Assembly: GCA_030430495.1 (NCBI GenBank)
Contig: JAUIKM010000028.1
Location: 1 to 64,000, forward strand
Source of the DNA: a bacterium
GTDB taxonomy: Bacteria > Bacteroidota > Ignavibacteria > Kapaibacteriales > UBA7675
Length of the DNA: 64,000 bases
Direction: 5' to 3'
Below are positions 52,843 through 62,590 of this stretch, one piece after another (positions within the stretch are counted from its first letter, which is position 1; each line of letters starts with the position of its first letter). A model generated the notes under the pieces. It did no database searches. It was not told the DNA's origin and worked only from the letters and a program-made list of their open reading frames with translations. The position numbers and the translations under genes were made by a program.

Positions 52843-55593
52843 ATGGATTTGATTGCGAATGCCTGTAAAAGTCTGATCTTGTTTGCCTGTTTTGTCGCGT
52901 TGACCGCCGTGGGGCAGGCCCAGACGCCCGTGGAGTTGCTGCGGGAATATCCGGGCATCGGCGCGGACATCAACAACTCGATGGAAGGCCGTGAGTTTGT
53001 TTTTGCCATTCCGCCCAACGAAGCCGACGCGGCCACGATTCAAACGCGCGCGCTGGAAGTCTACGTAACCTCGCGCTTTGAGACGGAAGTGTTTTTGTCC
53101 GTTCCGGGGCTCGAATTCGGTGTCATCAGCAAAAGGGTCGCGCCCGACAAACCGGCCATATTCAGCGATCTTGACGACACGTTCTCCTGGGCCTTTGAAG
53201 TACGCCAGAGCGAAAGCGTGACAGACAAAGGCATCGTCGTCTCCGCGCGGCAGCCCGTACAGGTCTATGTGCTTTCGGCAAAACAGTTTTCCAGCGAGGG
53301 TTTTGCAGTGCGGCCGGTACAGTCCTGGGGCAACAGCTACAGACACCTGGGCTACTACGACTACCCCGAAACCAACACCAAACGCGGCGGCGGTTTTGTG
53401 GTCGTCGCACAGGAGGACAACACTACGGTCAACATTCAGTTGGAGGGACAATTCACCGACGGCCGGACCGTCGGCGGCCGCCGGCCGGGGCAGGACAGCA
53501 CCCTGACGATGAATCGCGGCCAGACCTTTATGGTGCGCGGCAACGGCGTGGACCGCAGCTTTGACCTGACCGGATCGCTTGTCAGCTCCGACAAACCCGT
53601 CGGCCTGATTTCCTTCCACCAGCGCACCATCATTCCGACGGCTATCGGACAGACCTCGCGCGACGCCCTGATGGAAATGATGCCGCCGGTGGAGGCCGGC
53701 GGCACGGAGCATGTTTCGCTCGAATTGCCGCGCAATGACCGCGGCGACTACTTCCGGGTAATGGCGCTGGAAAACAACACCGAGATTTTCGTTCGCAGCT
53801 ATAACAAATTCACCGGCGAACTGCTGATGCAGCGCGAAGCCTTTCTGGAAAAAGCGGGCCGGTGGGTCGAATACGAGGAAGTCAATCCGCAATCGGGCGG
53901 TGCGCAGTCCCTGCGCGGCATGACCCTGTGGCAGAGCAATCATCCGGTGATTGTGATGCAGTATTCCTACTCCGGCGTCTGGGATAATGCGCAGAACTAC
54001 GATCCATTCTGCATGCTCGTGCCGTCGACAGATCAGCTTGCGTCCGGCGCGGCAGGCAGCGCGGCTGCGTCCAACAGTGAATTCACGAGCAACAAAATCA
54101 GTCTGCTGGTTCGGCTGCCCGACGATTCGGAAACTTCACTTCTTCTGCTGAAGGACGTCACGATTGACGGAACCCAACTGATGGCGCTGACGCCGGAAAT
54201 TGCAATCAGAAAAATTCCGAACACAAACTACCATCTGACGCAATTGTCCGTGGGGCCCGGCCGCCACGACATCGTCAGTCCGGTCGGCATCGCGGCCACG
54301 ATGCACGGTTATTCGCGTTTCGAGTCTTACGGCTGGACCGACCTGATGACAACAAATTTCACGAATACACGCGACGCCGTCGCGCCGGATATCGCCGCGT
54401 CAGAAGTCGATCAGTCGAACGCAGTCTTCGAGATTGAAGTCTCGGAGACCCGGCGCGACGACAGCGGGATTTCAGCCGTTGAGTTAATCCTCGCCGAAAG
54501 CGACAACATGGAAATCACCTACCCCGAGGCCATCGAGCGGGCCGGTTTTGTCCAGTCGATGCACGTCAGGCTGAACGCCGTCGATCCCGAACTTGGAGCT
54601 TACGGCCTGCTCCTGGCACGCGATCGCGCCGGCAACGTCAATGTGGAAGAATTCCGCTACTCGCCGCAGGGCGTGACGCTCGACGACGTCCTGGACTTTG
54701 GCCTGGTACGGGTGCAGGGCGAGTTGCAGCGAGCGGCGACGGTATCAAACACGGGCACAGAGGCCGCCACGCTGGAGAGCGTCGACATCGCGCCCGAAGG
54801 CGTCTTTCGCCTCGACGAAACGCTGCCGCTGAACATCGGCGCGAACAGTACCGCCCAACTGAACATCAGCTATCTGCCGACAGCGGAGACCGCGCGCGAC
54901 GATCTGGAGGACGACGCGGCCACGGCGGAACTGCATTTTACCGGGCTGCCCGTCATTCAATTGCGGCTTACGGGCCGCGGCGGCCTGCCGCACATAGAAG
55001 TCGAATACACCGAATTCAGCGCGACCGCCGTCGGCGCACAGGACTGCCGCAACCCGGGTATTGTTATTCGCAACGTCGGCACCTTTGACCTGACGCTGAC
55101 GGAGATAGATCCGCTTGAGCCGCCCTTTGTGCTGGAAACACCCGCGGAAACCCCGCTGTCGATTGCACCCGCAGCGTCGCTTGAATTGGGTCCAATCTGT
55201 TTTGCCCCGACGGAAGAAGGCAGTTTTGCGCAGAATGTGAGAATAAGATCAGACGACCCGGAGATGCCGTCGGTTTTTGCGACGCTGGTCGGCGATGCTG
55301 ACCCGGCTTCCAGCGTCGATGAAGACCTTCCGGATTACAACGCTTTGACCGCCGCGGCAGCCCCCGGCGACAACGGACTGAGTCTGAACTGGACACTTGA
55401 ACAGCCCCGCAAACTGGAGCTGCGCATCTACGACTCGCATGGCCGGCTCTGTCGGTCAATGCCGCTCGGGCTGCGTCAGGCGGGACGCAATGACTTCGCG
55501 CTGGAAATGACGCAGTTTGCCGCCGGCCGCTACTTTGTTGTCCTGCGCGGACCGGAGCTGCACATGACCTCGTCATTTGTCCTGATGCCCTGA
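52843..55593 (+). CDS. IgGFc-binding-type surface protein with T9SS-like C-terminus (tandem copy 1)
   Basis: 916 residues. Signal: SLILFACFVALTAVGQAQ. The IgGFc_binding-like N-terminal half (about 45-430) has NSMEGREFVFAIPPNEAD, VYVTSRFETEVFLSVPGL, KGIVVSARQPVQVYVLSAKQ, GGGFVVVAQEDNTTV and QYSYSGVWDNAQNYDPF. ASH-like domains follow (VLDFGLVRVQGELQRAATV, CRNPGIVIRNVGTFDLTL). The final about 85 residues are a T9SS-like domain (LELRIYDSHGRLCRSM, FAAGRYFVVLRG, SSFVLMP), somewhat diverged. A close paralogue follows after 70 bases, so they are probably one transcript. Confidence 0.82.
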   Translation: MDLIANACKSLILFACFVALTAVGQAQTPVELLREYPGIGADINNSMEGREFVFAIPPNEADAATIQTRALEVYVTSRFETEVFLSVPGLEFGVISKRVAPDKPAIFSDLDDTFSWAFEVRQSESVTDKGIVVSARQPVQVYVLSAKQFSSEGFAVRPVQSWGNSYRHLGYYDYPETNTKRGGGFVVVAQEDNTTVNIQLEGQFTDGRTVGGRRPGQDSTLTMNRGQTFMVRGNGVDRSFDLTGSLVSSDKPVGLISFHQRTIIPTAIGQTSRDALMEMMPPVEAGGTEHVSLELPRNDRGDYFRVMALENNTEIFVRSYNKFTGELLMQREAFLEKAGRWVEYEEVNPQSGGAQSLRGMTLWQSNHPVIVMQYSYSGVWDNAQNYDPFCMLVPSTDQLASGAAGSAAASNSEFTSNKISLLVRLPDDSETSLLLLKDVTIDGTQLMALTPEIAIRKIPNTNYHLTQLSVGPGRHDIVSPVGIAATMHGYSRFESYGWTDLMTTNFTNTRDAVAPDIAASEVDQSNAVFEIEVSETRRDDSGISAVELILAESDNMEITYPEAIERAGFVQSMHVRLNAVDPELGAYGLLLARDRAGNVNVEEFRYSPQGVTLDDVLDFGLVRVQGELQRAATVSNTGTEAATLESVDIAPEGVFRLDETLPLNIGANSTAQLNISYLPTAETARDDLEDDAATAELHFTGLPVIQLRLTGRGGLPHIEVEYTEFSATAVGAQDCRNPGIVIRNVGTFDLTLTEIDPLEPPFVLETPAETPLSIAPAASLELGPICFAPTEEGSFAQNVRIRSDDPEMPSVFATLVGDADPASSVDEDLPDYNALTAAAAPGDNGLSLNWTLEQPRKLELRIYDSHGRLCRSMPLGLRQAGRNDFALEMTQFAAGRYFVVLRGPELHMTSSFVLMP

Positions 55594-55663
55594 GAAAAAC
55601 TCGATTGTCTTCATACCCCCGATCAGCAAATCAATTGAACCTGAAAACGGACAGGCATAAGTC

Positions 55664-58435
55664 ATGAAAACACTCAAATACTTTTTGTTGGTGGCATGTG
55701 CGCTCCTGGTGTACAACTTGCCGACCGCCGCACAGATGACAAAAACGGAACTCCTGGCGAAATATCCCGGCGCGGCGGGAGACATCAACAACTCGATAGA
55801 AGGCCGTGAGTTTATCGTCGCTTTTCCGCCGAACGAGGCCGACGACGTGGCAATCCAGACCCGGGCGATCGAGATCTACGTGACCTCGCGCTTTGAGACT
55901 GTAGTCTCCCTGAGCATGCCGGGCCTCGGCATCGGACCGATCAAAAAAGCGGTTGAGCCCTATTCCATCACGACCTTTTCGGACGACAGCGGCGACCTGA
56001 GCTGGGCGATGGAAGTCCGCGAAGACGAAGTGATTTCGAGCAAAGGCATCATTATCAGCGCGCCCGATCCGATCTCCGTCTGGGTGATGACGGCCAAACA
56101 ATTCAGTTCGGAAGGTTATGCCGCGCTGCCCGTCGACACCTGGGACCGCGTGTACATGCACATCGGCTACTACGACTACCCCGAGCCGCAGTTTAATCTC
56201 CACCGCGGCGGCGGATTTGTTGTTATGGCGCAGGAGGATGAAACAGAGGTTGTTTTCAAGCTCAGCGGCACGAACAACGGCGGTACAACCCGCGAGGGCG
56301 CCAGTATCGGCGAACCTTTTGCGATAACGCTCAATCGCGGACAAACCTATATGGTGCGCGGCAACGGGCTGGACGCCGGCTTTGATATAACGGGAACAAA
56401 GATCAGCGCCTCCAAACCCATTGGTCTTGTTTCCTTCCACGAACGCACAATTATTCCGGCCGCGGCCGGCGGCGTACCGCCGATTTCGCGCGACAATATT
56501 TGCGAGATGATACCGCCGATTTCGGCCTGGGGCACGCGCCATATCTCGCTGGAACTACATCGCAAGAACCGCGGCGACTACTTCCGGATAGTTGCATCCG
56601 AGCCTGAAACACGCTACGAAATACGCTACTACGACAAGGACGGCGACAAATCGCTGATCGGCATAAAGAACGGCACCTTGTCCAACGCAGGCCAGTGGGC
56701 GGAGTTTGAAAACGTCAATCCCGCCCAAAACCCCGATGTGACGTCCATCCGCGGCACGGCCATCTTCGAAAGCGACAAACCAACGGCCGTCATGCTCTAC
56801 GCCTATTCCGCCATTTGGGACAATGACGAGGAATACGATCCCTTCATGACAGTCATCCCGCCGCAGCGCCAGATGCTCATGGGCGAGACACCCTGCGCCA
56901 CGCCGTCGCGCGCCGAGTTCAACACCAACTGGTTTACGATTCTGGCGCAGGCGCCGGCAGACATGGATGCAGAAAAAACGCCGCTGCGCGCAGTCAAGGT
57001 GAACGGCTCTGCTGTGGCATCCAAAGACCCTTTGTTCCTGGTGAATCAAATCCCCGAAACCAACATCTACTGGGCCCGGATCAACATTCAGCCCGGCGCG
57101 CACAAAATCGCGAGCCCGATCCCGACTTCACACTGGATCTATGGATTTTCGCAGTTCGAAAGTTATGCCTGGACCAGCGGCATCGGCACCAACCAGCTCA
57201 ATACCGGCGATACATCAGCGCCCGGGATGGTCGCCGTGCCCGATGGCGATGCCAGGCTGGCAATCACGGCCGAGGAACTGCGCATGGATGACAGCGGCCT
57301 GGCCGCCATTGAACTGGTCCGCGATGAAAGCGCCAATATGAGTATCGTGCTCGATGAAAACCTGTCGCGCCCCGGCAAACACGAAAGCGGCAGCGTGGTG
57401 ATCGCCGTGGAGGACGCCGCTCAGGATGCGCACGGCCTCGTCATCGCGCGCGACCGCGCAGGCAACGTCAGCCACATCTTCTTTGAGTATTCCTCGCCCA
57501 GCATCGTACTGAGCGACAGCGAACTCGACTTTGAAATCGTGCGCGTCGGACGTGATGCGACTCTGACGTTCACCGCCACAAACAACGGCGAATCGCCGAA
57601 CGTACTGGAAAACATCGTCCTCGAACCCGCCGGCGTGTTCACGCTTACACCTCCGGCCCTGCCGCTGTCGATTGCCCCGGCTCAATCGATCTCGCTCGAC
57701 ATCACCTATGCGCCGGTTGAGGAAACCGCCGTCAACATGGCGATGCCCGACCGCGCAAAAGTCGCGCTGATTTTCAGCGGCGGATTTGAGCTCGAAGTCG
57801 ACCTGGCGGGCCACGGCGGCCTGCCGCACATCGAGATCGAAACCGCGGCCTTCAGCACGACAAGAGTCGGCGAGCAGGACTGCCGCAATCCGGGCATTGT
57901 GGTCCGCAACGTCGGCACCTTTGAGCTGGTGTTGACGTCTGTGGACGACGTCGTCGCTCCCTTTGTGCTCAATGCGCAGGCCACGACGCCGCTGACGTTG
58001 GCGCCCGGATTTGACCTGAGACTCGGACCGATCTGTTTTACCCCGACCCGCGACGGCGAATTCCAACAGGACGTCCGGATTCTCTCCGACGACCCCGACC
58101 AACCGAACGCGGTTGCAATGCTGAGCGCCATCGCCGACAAGGCGTCGCCCGTCGATGATAACCCGGGTGCCGCACAGATAATCTCGGCCACGCCCTTGCC
58201 GGCCACGGACGTGATTACGCTGCGTGTTTCAGCCGCGGCAACACCCGCGCCAATTGAAGTCATGGTGTACGACCTGCACGGCAGGCTTGTGCTGCGGGAG
58301 CGCCGCACAACCTTGAACACGACCGGTTTCAACGACTTTAAGCTCGATTTGCGCGGACTGGCCCCGGGGCAGTACTTCTTTGCGCTCACGCAGGGCGCGC
58401 AACATCACACCGGTCAATTCAGCGTGCTGCGTTGA
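55664..58435 (+). CDS. IgGFc-binding-type surface protein with T9SS-like C-terminus (tandem copy 2)
   Basis: 923 residues. Signal: YFLLVACALLVYNLPTAAQ. Collinear with the preceding protein: NSIEGREFIVAFPPNEAD, YVTSRFETVVSLSMPGLG, KGIIISAPDPISVWVMTAKQ, GGGFVVMAQEDETEVVF, YAYSAIWDNDEEYDPF. ASH-like blocks (LDFEIVRVGRDATLTFTA, CRNPGIVVRNVGTFELVL) and a T9SS-like end (VMVYDLHGRLVLRERRTTL, APGQYFFALTQG, GQFSVLR). A terminator follows. The two copies differ enough to suggest divergence in target rather than recent doubling. Ligands unknown. Confidence 0.82.
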   Translation: MKTLKYFLLVACALLVYNLPTAAQMTKTELLAKYPGAAGDINNSIEGREFIVAFPPNEADDVAIQTRAIEIYVTSRFETVVSLSMPGLGIGPIKKAVEPYSITTFSDDSGDLSWAMEVREDEVISSKGIIISAPDPISVWVMTAKQFSSEGYAALPVDTWDRVYMHIGYYDYPEPQFNLHRGGGFVVMAQEDETEVVFKLSGTNNGGTTREGASIGEPFAITLNRGQTYMVRGNGLDAGFDITGTKISASKPIGLVSFHERTIIPAAAGGVPPISRDNICEMIPPISAWGTRHISLELHRKNRGDYFRIVASEPETRYEIRYYDKDGDKSLIGIKNGTLSNAGQWAEFENVNPAQNPDVTSIRGTAIFESDKPTAVMLYAYSAIWDNDEEYDPFMTVIPPQRQMLMGETPCATPSRAEFNTNWFTILAQAPADMDAEKTPLRAVKVNGSAVASKDPLFLVNQIPETNIYWARINIQPGAHKIASPIPTSHWIYGFSQFESYAWTSGIGTNQLNTGDTSAPGMVAVPDGDARLAITAEELRMDDSGLAAIELVRDESANMSIVLDENLSRPGKHESGSVVIAVEDAAQDAHGLVIARDRAGNVSHIFFEYSSPSIVLSDSELDFEIVRVGRDATLTFTATNNGESPNVLENIVLEPAGVFTLTPPALPLSIAPAQSISLDITYAPVEETAVNMAMPDRAKVALIFSGGFELEVDLAGHGGLPHIEIETAAFSTTRVGEQDCRNPGIVVRNVGTFELVLTSVDDVVAPFVLNAQATTPLTLAPGFDLRLGPICFTPTRDGEFQQDVRILSDDPDQPNAVAMLSAIADKASPVDDNPGAAQIISATPLPATDVITLRVSAAATPAPIEVMVYDLHGRLVLRERRTTLNTTGFNDFKLDLRGLAPGQYFFALTQGAQHHTGQFSVLR

Positions 58436-58488
58436 TCGCGGTTGAATGGTTGTAATGCGGTTGAAAAATCGCTGGATGGAATACATGC

Positions 58489-58522
58489 GGGGAAGCGGCT
58501 TCTGGGCCGTTTCCCCTTTTTT
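58489..58522 (+). terminator. intrinsic terminator
   Basis: GGGGAAGCGGC (58489-58499) pairs with GCCGTTTCCCC (58506-58516) through one G-U pair, followed by six T. It ends the tandem IgGFc-type transcript. Just after it comes GCTTTTTGTTCGTCGTGCG, a partial arm of the dispersed element. Confidence 0.85.
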
Positions 58523-58617
58523 ATGAGCTTTTTGTTCGTCGTGCGGAGATCAGTCGGCAGGCATTGAGTCGGTGCGGCGCCGCGCTGTGTTCATCGGCGC
58601 GGTTGTATCGGGGCGCG

Positions 58618-59370
58618 TCAGAGACGCAGTTGCAAACCGATTTCCAGTTCGCTGTCCGCCGGCGCGCGATCGCCGGAGATGTTCTCAAAGTCGTAGGAAT
58701 AAGAAACGGTGAGCGAGAGCACTGAAGCCAACGGCACCAACAGTTTGAGGTCCGTATTCCAGCGGATGTCGCTCTCGTCGTTTTTGATCAGCTTCAGGGA
58801 AGGCAGGTAATACGTGACGTGCTGAAAGGTCAGGCCGGCTTCGGTCAGGCGGTGTTTGCCTTTCAGTCTGATCGATGCGCGCGCCGCGCCCTCGATGTCG
58901 TCCACTCCGGCGCCTTCGATATAGTCGGTCTGATCGCGCACTATCGCCGCGCTGATCGACACTGTGTTGTCGTCGTCGCTCCAGAAAGTGTACTTGCCGC
59001 CCACGCCCAGTTGCCAGCGCATGTCGACGGCTTTTTGATAATTCTGTTCGATTGAAGCGAATACAAAGGGAGACCAGGTTTTGTCGTACCACCAGTCGGC
59101 GGTGAGGCGCGAACTGAGGTACTGCTGAACTTTGATGTCTTCCTGCTCGGCGTAGTCCAGGCCGCCGGAATAGGAGAGCTCCAGCAGGCTGTCGCGATGT
59201 GTGACCGTCAGGTCATTGGAAATCTGGATGGCGTCTACATTGCCTTCCATCAGCGTCAGCGCGGAAGACAGCGTGGTTTCCCAGCTTTTGAACTCGGCGG
59301 CCACCAGTGACTGCGCCCCCAGTGACAAACAAGAAAACAAGCCAAAAACGACAAATAATCGGCTAGTCAT
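58618..59370 (-). CDS. DUF481-family outer-membrane protein
   Basis: 250 residues. Signal: LFVVFGLFSCLSLGAQSLVAA. The mature part is a run of amphipathic beta-strands typical of DUF481 (salt-induced outer-membrane protein type): WETTLSSALTLMEGNVDA, LSSRLTADWWYDKTWSPF, GVGGKYTFWSDDDNTVS and LTVSYSYDFENIS near the end. Probably a 12-strand barrel in the outer membrane; no transport substrate known. Last gene of the minus-strand group M16-MoxR-Der-ExoA; 40 bases downstream of exoA. Confidence 0.85.
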   Translation of the reverse strand: MTSRLFVVFGLFSCLSLGAQSLVAAEFKSWETTLSSALTLMEGNVDAIQISNDLTVTHRDSLLELSYSGGLDYAEQEDIKVQQYLSSRLTADWWYDKTWSPFVFASIEQNYQKAVDMRWQLGVGGKYTFWSDDDNTVSISAAIVRDQTDYIEGAGVDDIEGAARASIRLKGKHRLTEAGLTFQHVTYYLPSLKLIKNDESDIRWNTDLKLLVPLASVLSLTVSYSYDFENISGDRAPADSELEIGLQLRL

Positions 59371-59410
59371 ATTCCCTCCGGTGCGAACGTGAAGGCCCGA
59401 ATATAGCCGT

Positions 59411-60190
59411 TCAGACCTCCAGTTCCAAGGTAACCGGGCAGTGATCCGAGCCCTCGACCTCGCGTAGAATCCCGGCGCCGACGACGCGCGGCCGCAGCTC
59501 CTCGGTCACGAAAAAGTAGTCCAGCCGCCAGCCCACGTTGCGCCCGCGCGCGCCCGAGCGGAAACTCCACCAGCTGTAGTGGCCGCCCTCCGGCTCGAAC
59601 AGGCGGAAGGTGTCGAGGTAACCCTTTTCCACCAGTTTATCCATGATGGCGCGTTCCTCAGGCAGAAAACCCGAGGTGTTGACGTTCTGTTTGGGGCGCG
59701 CCAGATCGATCTCCTTGTGCGCAATGTTGTAGTCGCCGCAGATGATCAGCGAGCGGCCGTCGGCGCGCAGTTCGTCCAGGTACTCAAACAGCGCGTCGTA
59801 GAATTCGTACTTGTACTGCAGGCGCGGCGAATCGGTCTCGCCCTTGGGGAAGTAGACATTGACCAGGATAAAGTCGCCGAAATCCGTGCAGAGCACGCGG
59901 CCCTCCTGGTCGAATTTTTGAACGCCGAACTCGCGCACCGTCGCCTGCGGCATGCTTTTGGACCAGGTGGCCACGCCGCTGTAGCCGCGCTTGATCGAAC
60001 AGGAGTGGAACTCGCCGTACACATAACCCGGCGGCATCAGCAGGTCGTCGTCCAGCTGGTCGGGATGCGCCTTGGTTTCCTGCACGCAGAAGACATCCGG
60101 CGCCTCCTGCGCCAGCCAGTCCAGTTTGCCTTTCTTTTTCCAGGCGCGAATGCCGTTGACGTTCCAACTGATCAGCTTCATCACAGCCAT
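59411..60190 (-). CDS. exodeoxyribonuclease III / AP endonuclease (ExoA/Xth)
   Basis: 259 residues. Cuts at abasic sites and removes 3' blocks in base excision repair. It has WNVNGIRAWKKKG (N-terminal Asn), E38 in CVQETKAHPDQ, ICGDYNIAH (catalytic Asp/Asn) and the C-terminal GSDHCPVTLEL (Asp-His). The ATG at 60190 has AGAGGA 6 bases upstream, inside the end of der, and lies 2 bases past the der stop; the ATG at 60181 is a less likely start. Translation is probably coupled to der. Confidence 0.95.
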   Translation of the reverse strand: MAVMKLISWNVNGIRAWKKKGKLDWLAQEAPDVFCVQETKAHPDQLDDDLLMPPGYVYGEFHSCSIKRGYSGVATWSKSMPQATVREFGVQKFDQEGRVLCTDFGDFILVNVYFPKGETDSPRLQYKYEFYDALFEYLDELRADGRSLIICGDYNIAHKEIDLARPKQNVNTSGFLPEERAIMDKLVEKGYLDTFRLFEPEGGHYSWWSFRSGARGRNVGWRLDYFFVTEELRPRVVGAGILREVEGSDHCPVTLELEV

Positions 60191-60192
60191 GT

Positions 60193-61512
60193 TTAGTCCT
60201 CTCTTTTGGGGCTTTTACGGCGGAAGACAAAGGAAATCGGCACGCCGCGCAGGTCGTACATCTCGCGCAGGCGGCGCTCCAGAAAACGCTTGTAGGCGTC
60301 CGGCAGGAGTTCGGGATGGTTGAGGAAAAAGGCAAAGACGGGCGGCGCCGTACTCACCTGCGTGATGTAGTTGATGCGCAGGTCGCGGCCGCGCACGCTC
60401 GGCGGCGGGTTTTTGGCGATTTCCGCCAGCAGGTTGGTGTTCAGTTCATGCGTCGCAATGCGGTGTTCGCGGCGCTCCTGCACCTCCAGCGCCAGGTCGA
60501 TAATCTTGTGAATGCGCTGGCGCGTCAGTGCCGAGATGAAGGAGGTCACGACGTAGTCCAGCGTCGGGATGTCTTCCAGCATCTCCTTGCGGCGTTCGTC
60601 GGCGGTGCGGTCCGTCTTTTCGATCAGATCCCACTTGTTGATCGCCAGGATCAGGCCTTTGCGCGCGTCGGCAACGTCGTTGAGAATGCGTTTGTCCTGC
60701 GCCTCCAGGCCGAACTCCGCGTCGATGAGCACCACCGCCACGTCGCAGCGATCGATCGCGCGGCTCGTGCGAATCACGCTGTACATCTCCACGTTTTCCT
60801 TCACTCTGCTGCGGCGGCGCAGGCCGGCCGTGTCGATCAGCACAATCTCCTGACCGTGGTATTTGACCACGCTGTCGATGGCGTCGCGCGTCGTACCGGC
60901 CACGGGCGTGACGATATTGCGTTCTTCGCCGAGAAGGGCATTGACGAGGCTGGATTTGCCGGCGTTTGGACGGCCGACGACGGCGATTTTCAGGCGTGTG
61001 TCTTCCGGCGGTTCGGGGCGGTCGCGCAGCGGAATGACGGCGTGGTCCAGCAGGTCGCCCAGGCTGCGGCCGCTGAGTGCCGAAAAACCGAAGGGATCGC
61101 CGAGGCCGAGGCTCGAAAACTCGTAAATCTGATTTTCGTGTTTTTCGTTGTCTACCTTGTTGACGGCCAGGGTAATGTGCTTGCCGGAGCGCTGCAACTC
61201 CCGCGCCAGGTCTTCATCCATCGCCGTCAGGCCACCGCGGCTGTCCACCACGAAGATGATGGAATCCGCTTCCTCCATGGCAATAAATGCCTGCTCGCGG
61301 ATGGCGCGGTCGATCACGTCCTCGCTGTGCGGCAGAATCCCGCCGGTGTCGATCAGTGTAAAGAACACGCCGGCCCACTCCGCCTCGGCGTAGAGCCTGT
61401 CACGCGTGACGCCGGGCTCCTCTTCGATAATTGCATGCCGTCGACCGATAATACGGTTGAACAGCGTCGATTTGCCGACATTGGGACGGCCGACGATTGC
61501 GATAATATTCAT
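60193..61512 (-). CDS. der: ribosome-biogenesis GTPase Der (EngA)
   Basis: 439 residues, two GTPase domains in tandem and a KH-like C-terminus, the unique Der layout. G1 of domain 1: GRPNVGKST (8-16) with DTGG and NKVD; G1 of domain 2: GRPNAGKSS (about 181-189) with DTAGLRRR and NKWD. The end has YNLRGVPI-like YDLRGVPISFVFR. Needed for 50S subunit maturation. Gaps: 55 bases after the moxR stop, 2 bases before exoA. Confidence 0.97.
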   Translation of the reverse strand: MNIIAIVGRPNVGKSTLFNRIIGRRHAIIEEEPGVTRDRLYAEAEWAGVFFTLIDTGGILPHSEDVIDRAIREQAFIAMEEADSIIFVVDSRGGLTAMDEDLARELQRSGKHITLAVNKVDNEKHENQIYEFSSLGLGDPFGFSALSGRSLGDLLDHAVIPLRDRPEPPEDTRLKIAVVGRPNAGKSSLVNALLGEERNIVTPVAGTTRDAIDSVVKYHGQEIVLIDTAGLRRRSRVKENVEMYSVIRTSRAIDRCDVAVVLIDAEFGLEAQDKRILNDVADARKGLILAINKWDLIEKTDRTADERRKEMLEDIPTLDYVVTSFISALTRQRIHKIIDLALEVQERREHRIATHELNTNLLAEIAKNPPPSVRGRDLRINYITQVSTAPPVFAFFLNHPELLPDAYKRFLERRLREMYDLRGVPISFVFRRKSPKRED

Positions 61513-61567
61513 GAGCCGCGACGGGCCTCCACACAGACTACCGGCCGCTGCGGCCGGAGCACGTTGA

Positions 61568-62545
61568 TCAAATCTGGTCCATTAGTCGACGAATGATGTC
61601 GACTTTGGAAACATTGTCGGCTTCCGCATTGAAATTGGTGACGATGCGATGTCGCAGCACGGGCGCGGCCACGGCGCGCACATCTTCGATGTCGGGCGCG
61701 GTTTTGCCGTTGATCGCCGCACGCGTCTTGGCGCCGAGCGTCAGGAACTGCGAGGCGCGCGGTCCGGCGCCGTAACTGAGGAAGTCTTTCACGATCTGCG
61801 CCGAACCCTTGTCGTTCGGGCGCGTGGCGTGCACGAGTTTGACGGCGTACTCGATGACGTTGTCGGCCACCGGCACGCGGCGTACGAGTTCCTGGAACTC
61901 GACGATCCGCTCGCCGGAAAGCACCGTTTTCAGGTCGGCCTTGTAATTGGTCGTGGTCGTGCGCACGATATCGACTTCATCCTTGAACGAAGGATAATCC
62001 AGCCACAGGTTGAACATAAAACGGTCCTCCTGCGCTTCAGGCAGCGGGTAGGTTCCTTCCTGTTCAATCGGGTTCTGCGTGGCCAGCACAAAAAAGGGCT
62101 GTTTGAGCGAGTAGGTCGTCCCCGCGGCGGTGACATTGTATTCCTGCATCGCTTCCAGCAGGGCCGCCTGCGTTTTCGGCGGCGTCCGGTTAATCTCGTC
62201 GGCCAGCACGATGTTGGCAAAGATCGGGCCTTTGACAAAGCGGAAATCTTTTTGTCCCGTGCTGCGATTGTCCTCGATAATCTCGGTGCCGGTGATGTCG
62301 GAGGGCATCAGGTCAGGCGTAAACTGAATGCGCGAGAACGACAGGTCGAGCACGTCGGCCAGCGTGCGGATAATCAGCGTTTTGGCGAGCCCGGGCACGC
62401 CGACGAGCAGGCAATGTCCGCGGGCAAAAAGGGAGATGAGCAGTTGTTCGATGATTTCTTCCTGCCCGACGATCACCTTGCCCATTTCCGACCGAATCTG
62501 TTTGACCGATTGCGCCAGTTGTTCAATCGCCTTTACGTCGCTCAT
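61568..62545 (-). CDS. MoxR-family AAA+ ATPase
   Basis: 325 residues. Walker A GVPGLAKT (49-56), Walker B VLADEINR, sensor-1 LATQNPIEQEGTYPLPEAQ and the C-terminal helical lid. MoxR ATPases act as chaperones that insert metal or mature partner proteins, often with DUF58 and VWA proteins, none of which is in the window. It stands in the minus-strand housekeeping group between the M16 and der genes. Confidence 0.94.
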   Translation of the reverse strand: MSDVKAIEQLAQSVKQIRSEMGKVIVGQEEIIEQLLISLFARGHCLLVGVPGLAKTLIIRTLADVLDLSFSRIQFTPDLMPSDITGTEIIEDNRSTGQKDFRFVKGPIFANIVLADEINRTPPKTQAALLEAMQEYNVTAAGTTYSLKQPFFVLATQNPIEQEGTYPLPEAQEDRFMFNLWLDYPSFKDEVDIVRTTTTNYKADLKTVLSGERIVEFQELVRRVPVADNVIEYAVKLVHATRPNDKGSAQIVKDFLSYGAGPRASQFLTLGAKTRAAINGKTAPDIEDVRAVAAPVLRHRIVTNFNAEADNVSKVDIIRRLMDQI

Positions 62546-62590
62546 GCGTGTATCTTCCGTTTTGAATTGATGACTGTTTTGTGATTTGCG

